This document shows positions 25,071 through 32,413 of a stretch of 38,155 nt of DNA, piece after piece. The position numbers and the translations under genes were made by a program. Every line of letters starts with the position of its first letter. The first letter of the stretch is position 1. The notes under the pieces were generated by a model. That model was not told the origin of the DNA. It saw only the letters and a list, made by a program, of their open reading frames with translations, and ran no database searches. Source of the DNA: JAZQNF01 sp045641505 (GTDB taxonomy: Bacteria > Bacillota > Clostridia > Lachnospirales > Bianqueaceae); assembly GCA_045641505.1 (NCBI GenBank), contig JAZUHB010000090.1, positions 1 through 38,155 on the forward strand. Direction: 5' to 3'.

Positions 25071-25805
25071 ATGTTTGAAAAAGCAAAAGAGTATGTCGAA
25101 AAAGTCAAGCTCAGTGGTTATATGCACCACCGCTATGAGGACGAGCAGAATCCGATCTCGATTTTCGATGCCCAGCCGGAGTATGTAGAGCCGTGGATCC
25201 GGCGGGAAGTCCTCTCCAAGAGAATCCTGCTTCCTTATGCGGAAGTGCTTGGACCGACCCGGCTTCGCGGCATGAAGAACAGCGTCATCTGCTTTTTGGT
25301 GACTTATTCACGTGCGGCAATCGCCAAGGGGGTCGATTATGAACTGGCCCTCTGTCTGAGCGATTTTTACATCAACGAACTGGAGAGGTGCAAGAGCGAG
25401 GACGAGGTGGCAGAGGTCAGCGCGGAGCTGCTTCGACATTTCTATTATTTAGCTAATGAAAACAGACCTCCTCGTTATTCCTATCATGTTTCCAATGCAG
25501 TCGTCTTTATCCGTCAGAATCTTTTCAACAAGCTTTCTGTTGCCGCAGTTGCTGAAAACGAGCAATTGGAAAAGCATTATTTTTCGTCCCTGTTCAAGAA
25601 GGAAACGGGAAGCACGCCGTCCGCGTTTATTCTTAAGGAGAAACTTCTTCGTTCCAGGGAGTTGCTGCAGGACCGAGGAAAGAGTGTTACAGAGATTGCC
25701 TCCTCGTTGTGTTTTTCCAATCCTTCGCATTTCTGCCGCGCGTTCCGAGAACAGTACGGAATGACGCCGCTTCGGTATCGGGAAGAGTATTTCGCAAAGT
25801 TCTGA
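25071..25805 (+). CDS. AraC family transcriptional regulator
   Basis: A 244-residue regulator. The C-terminal about 100 residues form an AraC/XylS DNA-binding domain. The first helix-turn-helix has LFNKLSVAAVAENEQLEKHYFSS-type spacing. The second is SVTEIASSLCFSNPSHFCRAFREQYGMTPLRYRE. The N-terminal half is mostly helical and does not look like the usual cupin sensor; its ligand is unknown. ATG 25071 is chosen over TTG 25005, which lies in the promoter; AAAGG precedes the ATG. Divergent orientation to the beta-mannosidase/GPH operon points to that operon as its target. The GC content matches this operon, so the three genes probably moved together. Confidence 0.9.
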   Translation: MFEKAKEYVEKVKLSGYMHHRYEDEQNPISIFDAQPEYVEPWIRREVLSKRILLPYAEVLGPTRLRGMKNSVICFLVTYSRAAIAKGVDYELALCLSDFYINELERCKSEDEVAEVSAELLRHFYYLANENRPPRYSYHVSNAVVFIRQNLFNKLSVAAVAENEQLEKHYFSSLFKKETGSTPSAFILKEKLLRSRELLQDRGKSVTEIASSLCFSNPSHFCRAFREQYGMTPLRYREEYFAKF

Positions 25806-25827
25806 AAAGCAGGAAAACGCGGTAACG

Positions 25828-25881
25828 AAAAACTGCCCGCTGAGCAGGAACGGAAATTCCTTTTCAGCAGGCAGTTTTTTT
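25828..25881. terminator. Long bidirectional terminator
   Basis: Stem AAACTGCC (25830-25837) with GGCAGTTT (25870-25877). After one mismatch it continues GCTGA/TCAGC (25839-25843 / 25864-25868), with a T-run to 25881. It lies between the araC-type gene (+) and the convergent MutS-like genes (-). Confidence 0.88.
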
Positions 25882-25899
25882 GGCTGTGAACAGAGGCTG

Positions 25900-27423
25900 T
25901 CAGCTCCGCGACCGGCTGTTGTTCAGCATCTCCTTCGCGTAGCTGGTGAATTCCGGCGCGCCGCGGCGGATGTGATAGCTGGCGGAAACGCTCACGTCCT
26001 CGTGGCATACGACGGCGATGATGCTGGAGACGCGGCTGCCGGGCAGACGCTCGTTCATTTCGGGCGCCTCGGCGGCGAGGTCGTAGAGGTGGGTGACCCA
26101 GATGCCGCGGAAGCCGCGCATCTTCAGGGAGATCAGCACCTCCCGGCTGAGGTAGAGGTTTTCCATCGGCGAAGTGCCGGTGACGGGCTCGTTGAAGAGG
26201 GCGAGGCTCAGGTCGCTCAGCTCGTCCAGCCCGCGGCGGATCGTGCCCAGCTCCTGGCCGAGCTTGCCGTGCTGCAGGCGTGTGTTCTCCTCGTGGGAGA
26301 AGACGGTGACGATCCGGTCGGCGGGGCTCAGCGCGGCGGTCTCGGCGGGTACGGGCCAGCCCAGCTGGAACAGGAGCTGCGTGAGACCGACGCTCCGTAA
26401 GAACGTGGTCTTGCCGCCCTGGTTGATGCCGGTGAGAATCAGCAGCTCGCCGCCCTCGGCGAAGGCGATTTCGTTCTCCACGGGCTTCAGGCCCTTGAGA
26501 GAGGCCAGCACGGGGTTCACCATGCCGGTGACCGAGAAGGCCTTCTCTTCGGCGGGACGGATGTCCGCGTAGCAGAGCGGGACGTCCAGGCGCTCCATCG
26601 AGCGGATGTAGAGCAGGGCGCTCAGGTAGAAGAGCAGATCGGAATGGAGATCCTCCAGATCCTGCGTGATACGGCGCAGCGTCTGGACGAACTGGCGGCC
26701 GGCGTTCGCGGTCTGGAAGTGGATCAGCTCCTTGAGGGGCGTCATCATGTCCCGGGGGGCGGAGAGGTCCCGCGGCGCGCCGAGCAGCGCGGCCTTGTCC
26801 TTCGGCAGGACGCTCGCGCTGCGGGTGCTGCGACCCTTCTGCACGGAGGAGAGGGCGACGCCGTCGATGCGGAGCTCGTCATTCAGGCTGAAGCGGAAGA
26901 GCATGCTGCCCATCTGGGCAAGCCCGGACGCCTCGTCGTCCCAGGTCTCCGGGAAGGCCGCGGGGAAGGTGTCCGCGAGCTTTTCCTCGCAGAGCTCATA
27001 GAGGTGCACGAGGCCCTCGGAGCGGATGACGCCGGCACCGGTCTTTTCGGCCAGGGCGGCGCGAAGCTGCTCCAGCGCCTCATAGGCGGTTTTCAGAATC
27101 GAGAAGTCGCGGACCGTGCCGGAGATGTCCTCCGGGTCGGTCAGCTCGTCGATGGTGCGGATCTGGCTGAGGATCGCGGAAAGATCCCGCAGCTTCTCCA
27201 CCAGGGAGGGATTTTCCTCCAGCTCCTCCAGCACGGCGCGGCGGTAGCGGAGCACCTCGGGATCGGCGGTGAAGAAGACGCGCCAGTCGAAGCTGTAGTC
27301 GTCGCCCTGGGCCTCGCGGAAGAGACCGGTCAGGTACTCGTCGGCCATCAGGTCGCGGGCGGCTTCATCGGAGAGGAAACGGTCGAGCGTTTTCGGCTCG
27401 CAGGGAGAGGTCAGAAAGCCCAT
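25900..27423 (-). CDS. MutS-like ATPase, second of a tandem pair
   Basis: A 507-residue protein with the lever/clamp-like helical middle and ATPase domain of the MutS family, but no mismatch-recognition domain. Walker A is LTGINQGGKTTFLRS (K338). The Walker B region reads LALFNEPVTGTSP, with N411-E412 where classical MutS has Asp-Glu. SHEENTRLQHGKLGQEL and the distal WVTHLYDLAAEAPE are further ABC/MutS marks. The N-terminal 80 residues start FLTSPCEPKTLDRFLSD and are shared in outline with its upstream partner. Its ATG shares one base with the TGA of the upstream gene (27423), so the two are translationally coupled and may form a heterodimer. Function is unknown; a role in mismatch repair is not implied. 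Confidence 0.85.
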   Translation of the reverse strand: MGFLTSPCEPKTLDRFLSDEAARDLMADEYLTGLFREAQGDDYSFDWRVFFTADPEVLRYRRAVLEELEENPSLVEKLRDLSAILSQIRTIDELTDPEDISGTVRDFSILKTAYEALEQLRAALAEKTGAGVIRSEGLVHLYELCEEKLADTFPAAFPETWDDEASGLAQMGSMLFRFSLNDELRIDGVALSSVQKGRSTRSASVLPKDKAALLGAPRDLSAPRDMMTPLKELIHFQTANAGRQFVQTLRRITQDLEDLHSDLLFYLSALLYIRSMERLDVPLCYADIRPAEEKAFSVTGMVNPVLASLKGLKPVENEIAFAEGGELLILTGINQGGKTTFLRSVGLTQLLFQLGWPVPAETAALSPADRIVTVFSHEENTRLQHGKLGQELGTIRRGLDELSDLSLALFNEPVTGTSPMENLYLSREVLISLKMRGFRGIWVTHLYDLAAEAPEMNERLPGSRVSSIIAVVCHEDVSVSASYHIRRGAPEFTSYAKEMLNNSRSRS

Positions 27424-29036
27424 CAGTCATTCCCTCCTTTGTACAGAGTGGAGCTGCGGCGGGCGGAGAGGTAGCCGTTCGCGAGACGAAGCTCCGCGGC
27501 GTCGCTGAGCATCCCCTCGGGCGTGATGCCGAAGGCCGCGGCGGTCTCGCGGGCGTAGCTGTTGCCCTCGGGCTCGTCCTCGCGCAGCCGGTATTCGTGG
27601 ACCATCGCCCCGCGCTCCGCGTCGTAGCGGGATTCGGTGACGAGGCTCCGAAGACGCGCTTCCTCGGGCTTGCCGGAGAGCTGCGCCTTCAGCAGGAAAT
27701 AGATGTCGTAGAGATGGGTGACCAGCAGGTGCGTGATGCCCTTTTCCAGGAAGCCGCGGCAGAGCTCCGCGCAGATGGAAACGGCCTCCACCGGGTTGGT
27801 GCTGGTCAGGGGCTCGTTCAGGAGGATCAGGTCGCCCGGACGGGCGTTTTCCGTGATGTCGTTGATCTTGCCGATCTCGATGCCCATGCGGGAGGCGTCC
27901 ATCGAATCGTCCTCACCCGCGGAGAAGAGGGTGAAAATGTCGGTGACGGGCTCGAAGGAGAAGGCCGCGGCGGGCACGAAGAAGCCGAGCTGCGCCAGCA
28001 GGAGGCTCTGGCCCACGGTCTTGAGGTAGGAGGTCTTGCCGGAGTGGTTGGCGCCGGTGACGATCACGCTCTGGCCGTTTTCCACGCGGATGGGATTGCC
28101 CGTGATGCCCTCCCGGTGCAGGATCAGCTCGGGATAGCAGAGCGCCTCCGCGGTGAGACCGCCGCGCGTCACCACGGGACGGCAGAGAGAGTAGCCGCAG
28201 GCGGCGAAGGTCGCCCGCAGCCGGAGGCCGGTAAGGCACCAGGCCAGCTCCTCTTCCAGCGCGCAGAGGGCCTCGCGCTCGGGCAGCGGCGTGTTCAGAA
28301 GGAGCTTGCGGGCCTTGGGCAGGATGTTCTTCCATTCCTTTTCCAACGCCCGGTTGAAGTATTCGTCGAAATGATATCCGTAGAGATTGCTGTTGTAGAC
28401 GAACTCGGCGGCCAGACTGTCGGCGGGACGGGAGAGGTCCCGGGGACCGAGCAGGGAGTTCACGCCGGCGCCGTCGTAGGTCTCGCCCACGATGGCGTAT
28501 TCCTGGGGCGTGCCGTCTTCCTTCACGTTCACGTCCACGTAGATCTGCTTCGGAAGGCGGAGAAGGCCGTCCATCTTCTGCAGCGCATCGGCGATGGGCG
28601 CGCTTCCGGCATCGAGGGCCGCGAGGAAGGCGCGGAAGTCCCGGAGACGCGCGGAGCGGGGTTCCTCGGGCAGGAAGGCCAGGAAGAGGCGCAGCGTCCG
28701 CAGATAACGCTCGGCGCGGCGCCACAGATAGAGGACCTCATCCACGCGGGTGAGGGCCCGTTCATACTTGCCGTTTTCTGCGGCCACGGAGCGGAGCGCC
28801 TCGAGCGCTTCCCCGAAAACGGCGGGATCGGCGCAGGCGCAAAGCTCCTCCAGAAGATCCAGCCGCAGACTGATCTCTTCTCCGTCGGAGCTGAGATACT
28901 CCTGCGTCCAGCGGAGGGCCGAGTCCGTGTCGAAGCGGGGATCCGCGAGCGTGAGCACGTTGAGGATGTCCAGATCCCGGAGAGCCTGGGCGCGGAAGGG
29001 CCGGTCTCCGGTTTTACGGACGAGTTCTGGTTTCAA
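27423..29036 (-). CDS. MutS-like ATPase, first of a tandem pair
   Basis: A 537-residue paralogue of the next gene. Helical N-terminal and middle parts (LADPRFDTDSALRWTQEYL, DVNVKEDGTPQEYAIVGETY) lead to a MutS-type ATPase. Walker A is VTGANHSGKTSYLKTVG (K334). The Walker B region LILLNEPLTSTNP again has Asn-Glu (N407-E408). LFSAGEDDSMDASRMGIEIG and LVTHLYDIYFLLK follow. There is no DNA-mismatch-binding Phe-x-Glu domain. The start is TTG 29036, preceded by GGGAG at 10 bases; no ATG lies better placed. The pair is divergent from a Gfo/Idh/MocA oxidoreductase. Dimeric ATP sites formed by the two proteins are likely because MutS-type ATPases work as dimers. Confidence 0.85.
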   Translation of the reverse strand: MKPELVRKTGDRPFRAQALRDLDILNVLTLADPRFDTDSALRWTQEYLSSDGEEISLRLDLLEELCACADPAVFGEALEALRSVAAENGKYERALTRVDEVLYLWRRAERYLRTLRLFLAFLPEEPRSARLRDFRAFLAALDAGSAPIADALQKMDGLLRLPKQIYVDVNVKEDGTPQEYAIVGETYDGAGVNSLLGPRDLSRPADSLAAEFVYNSNLYGYHFDEYFNRALEKEWKNILPKARKLLLNTPLPEREALCALEEELAWCLTGLRLRATFAACGYSLCRPVVTRGGLTAEALCYPELILHREGITGNPIRVENGQSVIVTGANHSGKTSYLKTVGQSLLLAQLGFFVPAAAFSFEPVTDIFTLFSAGEDDSMDASRMGIEIGKINDITENARPGDLILLNEPLTSTNPVEAVSICAELCRGFLEKGITHLLVTHLYDIYFLLKAQLSGKPEEARLRSLVTESRYDAERGAMVHEYRLREDEPEGNSYARETAAAFGITPEGMLSDAAELRLANGYLSARRSSTLYKGGND

Positions 29037-29123
29037 GGTTTTGTTCTCCCGAAAGCATAATATTTCTTATAGCATTGTACCATCTTCGCCGTACAGGCGC
29101 AAGAGGAAAAGCCCCGGCCGCCT

Positions 29124-29152
29124 TTGACAAGCCCTCCGGCGCGCCGTATAAT
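29124..29152 (+). promoter_or_regulatory. Consensus SigA promoter of the oxidoreductase gene
   Basis: Perfect TTGACA (29124-29129), 17-base spacer, TATAAT (29147-29152), 28 bases before ATG 29181. Confidence 0.93.
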
Positions 29153-29180
29153 GAGGGCAAACAGAAACGGAGGTTTTCTC

Positions 29181-30302
29181 ATGAGTGAAAAACTGCGCTG
29201 CGGTCTGATCGGCTGCGGCTGGATCGCCGGCGCCCACGCCGATGCCTACAAAAAGCTGGAAAACGCGGAGCTCGTCGCCGTGGCGGACCACACGCCCGCG
29301 AAGGCGCAGGCCTTCTGCGAGGCGCACGGCCTCACGAACGTCCGGATCTACCCGGACCATCTTTCCATGCTCGAGGCGGAGGAGTTCGACCTGGTCAGCG
29401 TCTGCACCGCCAACGCCGCCCACGCGTCCTGTTCGATCGATGCGCTCCGCCGCGGCGTTTCCGTGAGCTGCGAGAAGCCCATGAGCGTCACGCTGGAGGA
29501 GGCCGAGGCGATGTGCCGGGCGGCCGAGGAGAGCGGCGCGCTGCTCACCGTCGGCTTCCAGCCCCGCTACGACGTGAACATGCAGCTGGTCCGGGAGACC
29601 GTGCAGTCCGGCGCCCTGGGGAAAATCTACTACGTGCAGACGGGCGGCGGCCGCCGGCGCGGCATCCCGACCCCCTTTGGCACCTCCTTCATCGAGAAGA
29701 AGAACGCCGGCCTCGGCGCGCTGGGCGACATCGGCTGCTACAGCCTCGACCTCGTCCTGAACGCGCTCGGCTACCCGAAGCCCCTCACCGTCAGCGGCTA
29801 TACCTCCGCCTATTTCGGCACCGATCCTGCCTACTACACGGTCCAGGGCAAGCCCGCGGAGTACGCGGAGAAATTCACCGTGGACGATTTCGCGGCGGCC
29901 TTCATCCGGATGGAGGAGGGCCTCGTGATCGATTTCCGCATCGCCTGGGCGATGAACGCCGACACCACCGGCGACACGCTCTTCCTCGGCACGAAGGGCG
30001 GACTCCGCGTGCCCTCCACCGAGTGCTGGGCAGGCGGCCTGGACAAGCCCCTCATCCTCTATTACGAGGAGGACGGGAAGCAGCTGAGCCGCGAGATCCC
30101 GCTCCGGCCCCAGAATCAGGACCGCTTCGACCGGAAGATCGCGGACTTCGCCGCGGCGGTCGCGGCCTCGCGCCGTGGCGAGCCCTTCGAGGTGGAGTGC
30201 CCGGGCACGCAGATCCTCCGGAACCAGGCGATCATCGACGCGATCGAGCGCTCGGCCCGGCTCGGCCGGGAGGTGGAGGTCGTCCTCCCCGAGGGCTTCT
30301 GA
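29181..30302 (+). CDS. Gfo/Idh/MocA family oxidoreductase
   Basis: A 373-residue NAD(P)-dependent sugar dehydrogenase. The Rossmann domain begins RCGLIGCGWIAGAHADAY and has FDLVSVCTANAAHASCSIDAL and the catalytic-lysine motif SCEKPMSVTLEEAEAM. GFQPRYDVNMQLV and ALGDIGCYSLDLVLNALGYP (with the usual Asp and Tyr-type site) follow. The C-terminal alpha/beta domain ends near NQAIIDAIERSARLGREV. Members oxidise or epimerise sugars, inositols or glycosides; the substrate cannot be told here. ATG 29181 has AACGGAGG upstream and lies behind a consensus promoter. The gene stands alone and ends in a terminator. Confidence 0.95.
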   Translation: MSEKLRCGLIGCGWIAGAHADAYKKLENAELVAVADHTPAKAQAFCEAHGLTNVRIYPDHLSMLEAEEFDLVSVCTANAAHASCSIDALRRGVSVSCEKPMSVTLEEAEAMCRAAEESGALLTVGFQPRYDVNMQLVRETVQSGALGKIYYVQTGGGRRRGIPTPFGTSFIEKKNAGLGALGDIGCYSLDLVLNALGYPKPLTVSGYTSAYFGTDPAYYTVQGKPAEYAEKFTVDDFAAAFIRMEEGLVIDFRIAWAMNADTTGDTLFLGTKGGLRVPSTECWAGGLDKPLILYYEEDGKQLSREIPLRPQNQDRFDRKIADFAAAVAASRRGEPFEVECPGTQILRNQAIIDAIERSARLGREVEVVLPEGF

Positions 30303-30343
30303 GCGCCGCGCCGGAATCAGGATACAATTTCGTATTAGATGTG

Positions 30344-30378
30344 AGCCGGGCCTCTGATGGGGTCCGGCTTCGTTTTTT
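30344..30378 (+). terminator. Intrinsic terminator of the oxidoreductase gene
   Basis: A 9-bp stem with one G-T pair, AGCCGGGCC (30344-30352) with GGTCCGGCT-type arm (30361-30369), an 8-base loop and T-run 30373-30378. Confidence 0.85.
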
Positions 30379-30420
30379 GGAGGTACGCGGACGGCCGCGC
30401 CGGCGTGAAAAACTTCTTCA

Positions 30421-30748
30421 TAACTGGCCAATCTTGGAGCTTCGGCCAGTAAAAGTCTTTCAAAATACGTACACTCCAAAAAAGTGGCGAGTTAAACAAG
30501 GAGTTTAACTCGCCACTTACAGGTAAAACGGGTCGAAATTATACAGGATTTGACAGAATTGGCAATTTTATGCACTTTTCAGAGTCTTGCGGCGAACGGA
30601 TTTTCACAGAAAACGCTGCGCGCCGACCTTTTTCGGCTCCGAAAGCGAAAATTGGCGAGCTAAATGACCTCGAAACACCGCCACCTTCTTGGGGCGTACA
30701 TTTTGAAAACTGAATTAGCTGGCCATTTGCCGCAAAATGGCCAGCTAA
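30421..30748. repeat. Cluster of seven TTARCTSGCCA motifs forming three hairpins
   Basis: This is the core of the 30.38-30.84 kb non-coding stretch. Motif copies: + at 30421-30430; - at 30444-30453; - at 30485-30497; + at 30503-30515; - at 30652-30664; + at 30715-30725; - at 30738-30748. Six pair into hairpins. ACTGGCC is at 30423-30429 with GGCCAGT at 30444-30450. AAGTGGCGAGTTAAAC (30482-30497) pairs over 16 bp with 30503-30518. TTAGCTGGCCATTT (30715-30728) pairs over 14 bp with 30735-30748. No supported gene lies here; a 74-codon minus-strand frame at 30539-30763 shows no family features. It may be a dispersed repeat, a structured RNA or a multi-site operator. The rest of 30379-30840 shows nothing I recognise. 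Confidence 0.75.
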
Positions 30749-30841
30749 AAATGCATAAAACACGCCGCAGTCGACATTTCACCTCATATCACACACAATA
30801 AGGCAACATCTTTGCCGGCACGTTTTGTCCCAAAACCCTAC

Positions 30842-30871
30842 AAAAAAGGAACAGCCGGATGACTGTTCCTT
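30842..30871 (-). terminator. Intrinsic terminator of rpmB
   Basis: Stem AAGGAACAG (30846-30854) with CTGTTCCTT (30863-30871). Read on the minus strand it is followed by a T-run (A-run 30842-30847). Confidence 0.92.
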
Positions 30872-30896
30872 ATTTTTGTATAGAAGATTGATTCAA

Positions 30897-31082
30897 TCAG
30901 GCACGCTCGACCTTACCGGACTTCAGGCAGGTAGTACATACATGCAGAGTGGTGGGAGTACCGTTGACGATCGCCTTGACAGTGCGAACGTTAGGCTTCC
31001 ACATCTTGTTGGATCTTCTATGGGAATGGCTGACCATGTTACCAAAGTGCACGCCCTTCTGACAGATATCACATTTTGCCAT
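30897..31082 (-). CDS. rpmB: 50S ribosomal protein L28
   Basis: A 61-residue L28 protein of the cysteine-bearing type. It has MAKCDICQKGVHFGNMVSHSH-like N-terminus (Cys4, Cys7) and RRSNKMWKPNVRTVKAIV. LHVCTTCLKSGKV provides the second CxxC, making a zinc-binding site. The ATG at 31082 has a perfect AAGGAGGTG upstream; longer in-frame extensions run through the promoter and are not coding. Single-gene unit with its own promoter (31178-31206) and terminator. Confidence 0.97.
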   Translation of the reverse strand: MAKCDICQKGVHFGNMVSHSHRRSNKMWKPNVRTVKAIVNGTPTTLHVCTTCLKSGKVERA

Positions 31083-31177
31083 TTTGAGCACCTCCTTCAT
31101 TGAATCATCGCATGCGATCTTAATATGCAAAGGCACGCCCGCGGGCTGTACCGTCGCCTTCAAAATGCAACAGATAG

Positions 31178-31206
31178 ATAATAGCAGATTTATCGCGGCT
31201 TTGCAA
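31178..31206 (-). promoter_or_regulatory. Promoter of rpmB
   Basis: On the minus strand: TTGCAA (31206-31201), 17-base spacer, TATTAT (31183-31178), about 95 bases before the start codon. The leader between shows no clear riboswitch. Confidence 0.8.
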
Positions 31207-31262
31207 GTACTATTTTGAAAAAATGCTGAGCGACCCGAGATGCTGCCGGGAGCGGATGGCGT

Positions 31263-32214
31263 ATGTCCTGCATAAGGGACAGGGGGGTGAGATATTGTGA
31301 AGATGCCGTCTGGGAGTTCGTCATCCCGCAGGCCATGAAGGACTCTGTCCAGTATGAAGGCCAGGCGAGATTCTCGAAGGAAATCGAGTACAACAACTTC
31401 GACCGTGCGCTGTCCAGAGAGTAATAGGCGAGATTCTATGAAGATGTCGAATATATGCTTTCGCAAGGGGCAATCCTCGGGAGAAACAGCATCTACTTCT
31501 CTTCCAAAGCAAAGTTCGGAAGAGAAACTCTTGTTTTCTATGAATACTCAGATGGAAAGGCCAGGGTATTCTCTGCGTTCCAAACCGCAAGCGTTCTTGA
31601 CGATGCGCTGTCAAAAATCAGAGAGGATTATGAAAATGGAGAACGAATTGAAAACATCAATAGCGCGATTTACCAGCTCGTGCAGAGCGGGCGGCTATGG
31701 AAGTACGACGCTGATAATGGCTCTTACGGCGACGCTTCGGTATCCTATCGAAGAGCGAAACGCGGCAATTCTTCGGTTTACGGAAATGATGGAGAAAAGA
31801 ACGCCGGAAGAGGAACTGCAGGAGGAAATCAAGAAGTATCTGCTGTAAGCGATTATCGTCGCGCGATCAATTACGAAGGCCAGCTTTCTCTCGACGATTC
31901 CGTCTCTCCGCGGGATGAGTTCCTGAACGGCTTCCGTTCCTGGCTGAAGAAAGTCTATGCCCGGAACATGTGGTATCAGGGCGAGTGGCTCGATCTCCTG
32001 AAGGCGCACCCGGAGTATGACTTCGTCTCCCGGATCACGGACGAGGGGGACTGCGCTTGACGAGTTCCGTTCCTTCCTTGCCGACATCAACGATGCGCGG
32101 GAAGTGCAGGAGCTTGCGAAGTATTACGATCAAGGCCGACTGGATTGGGAGAAGAAGAAAACCTCCACCGCAATCACAGCACGTCTCGCGGCAACTTATG
32201 GGGAGATAAGGTAG
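31263..32214 (+). pseudogene. Decayed C-terminal part of a large mobile-element polyvalent-type protein
   Basis: A protein-like frame reads RYCEDAVWEFVIPQAMKDSV, then QYEGQARFSKEIEYNNFDRA up to two adjacent stops (TAA TAG, 31422-31427). It resumes in the same frame as ARFYEDVEYMLSQGAILGRN and FSSKAKFGRETLVFYEYSDG to a TGA at 32058-32060. After a run of five G near 32045-32049 the frame shifts by one, and coding resemblance continues as LDEFRSFLADINDAREVQEL to 32214. A part near 31700-31848 also reads well in another frame (RNAAILRFTEMMEKRTPEEE), so the exact gene structure is unsure. AGGCGAGATTCT occurs at 31363-31374 and 31426-31437, a small internal duplication. The ARFSKE/ARFYED region recalls C-terminal parts of polyvalent proteins of conjugative elements. 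Identification is from memory of such proteins and is tentative. Confidence 0.55.
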
Positions 32215-32339
32215 GCTATGGGAACTTACGGGAAATCCCGAACCCGCATAGTTGAAATAATTAGAGAGGTTGCGCTATGAATTATTGAAAAATTATTGAT
32301 ACATCGGTTTCTTCGGGACAGAAATGAAAGATTTATTGT

Positions 32340-32395
32340 GTTATACCCGTTATACCCTTGACGATTTGGATATTGCGAGTATAATTGGGTATAGT
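32340..32395 (+). promoter_or_regulatory. Promoter of the ATPase/primase-helicase module with flanking operator-like boxes
   Basis: TTGACG (32358-32363), 16-base spacer, TATAAT (32380-32385), 29 bases before ATG 32414. GTTATACCC occurs twice in direct order (32340-32348, 32349-32357), touching the -35. An inverted copy GGGTATAGT is at 32387-32395, touching the -10. Boxes on both sides of a promoter usually bind a repressor. No regulator gene is visible within the module. Confidence 0.65.
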
Positions 32396-32413
32396 AGTCT
32401 TGGAGGTGCAATT

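Noticed and set aside
30421..30748. Possible CRISPR array
   Set aside because: The repeated motif is about 11 bases, alternates in orientation and has irregular spacing; no cas genes are in the window.
30539..30763. Minus-strand frame of 74 codons in the motif-rich intergenic region
   Set aside because: It overlaps the hairpin at 30715-30748, has no convincing RBS and shows no family features.
31083..31466. Long N-terminal extension of L28
   Set aside because: The frame is open by chance through the leader and promoter; L28 begins at 31082 with a perfect RBS.
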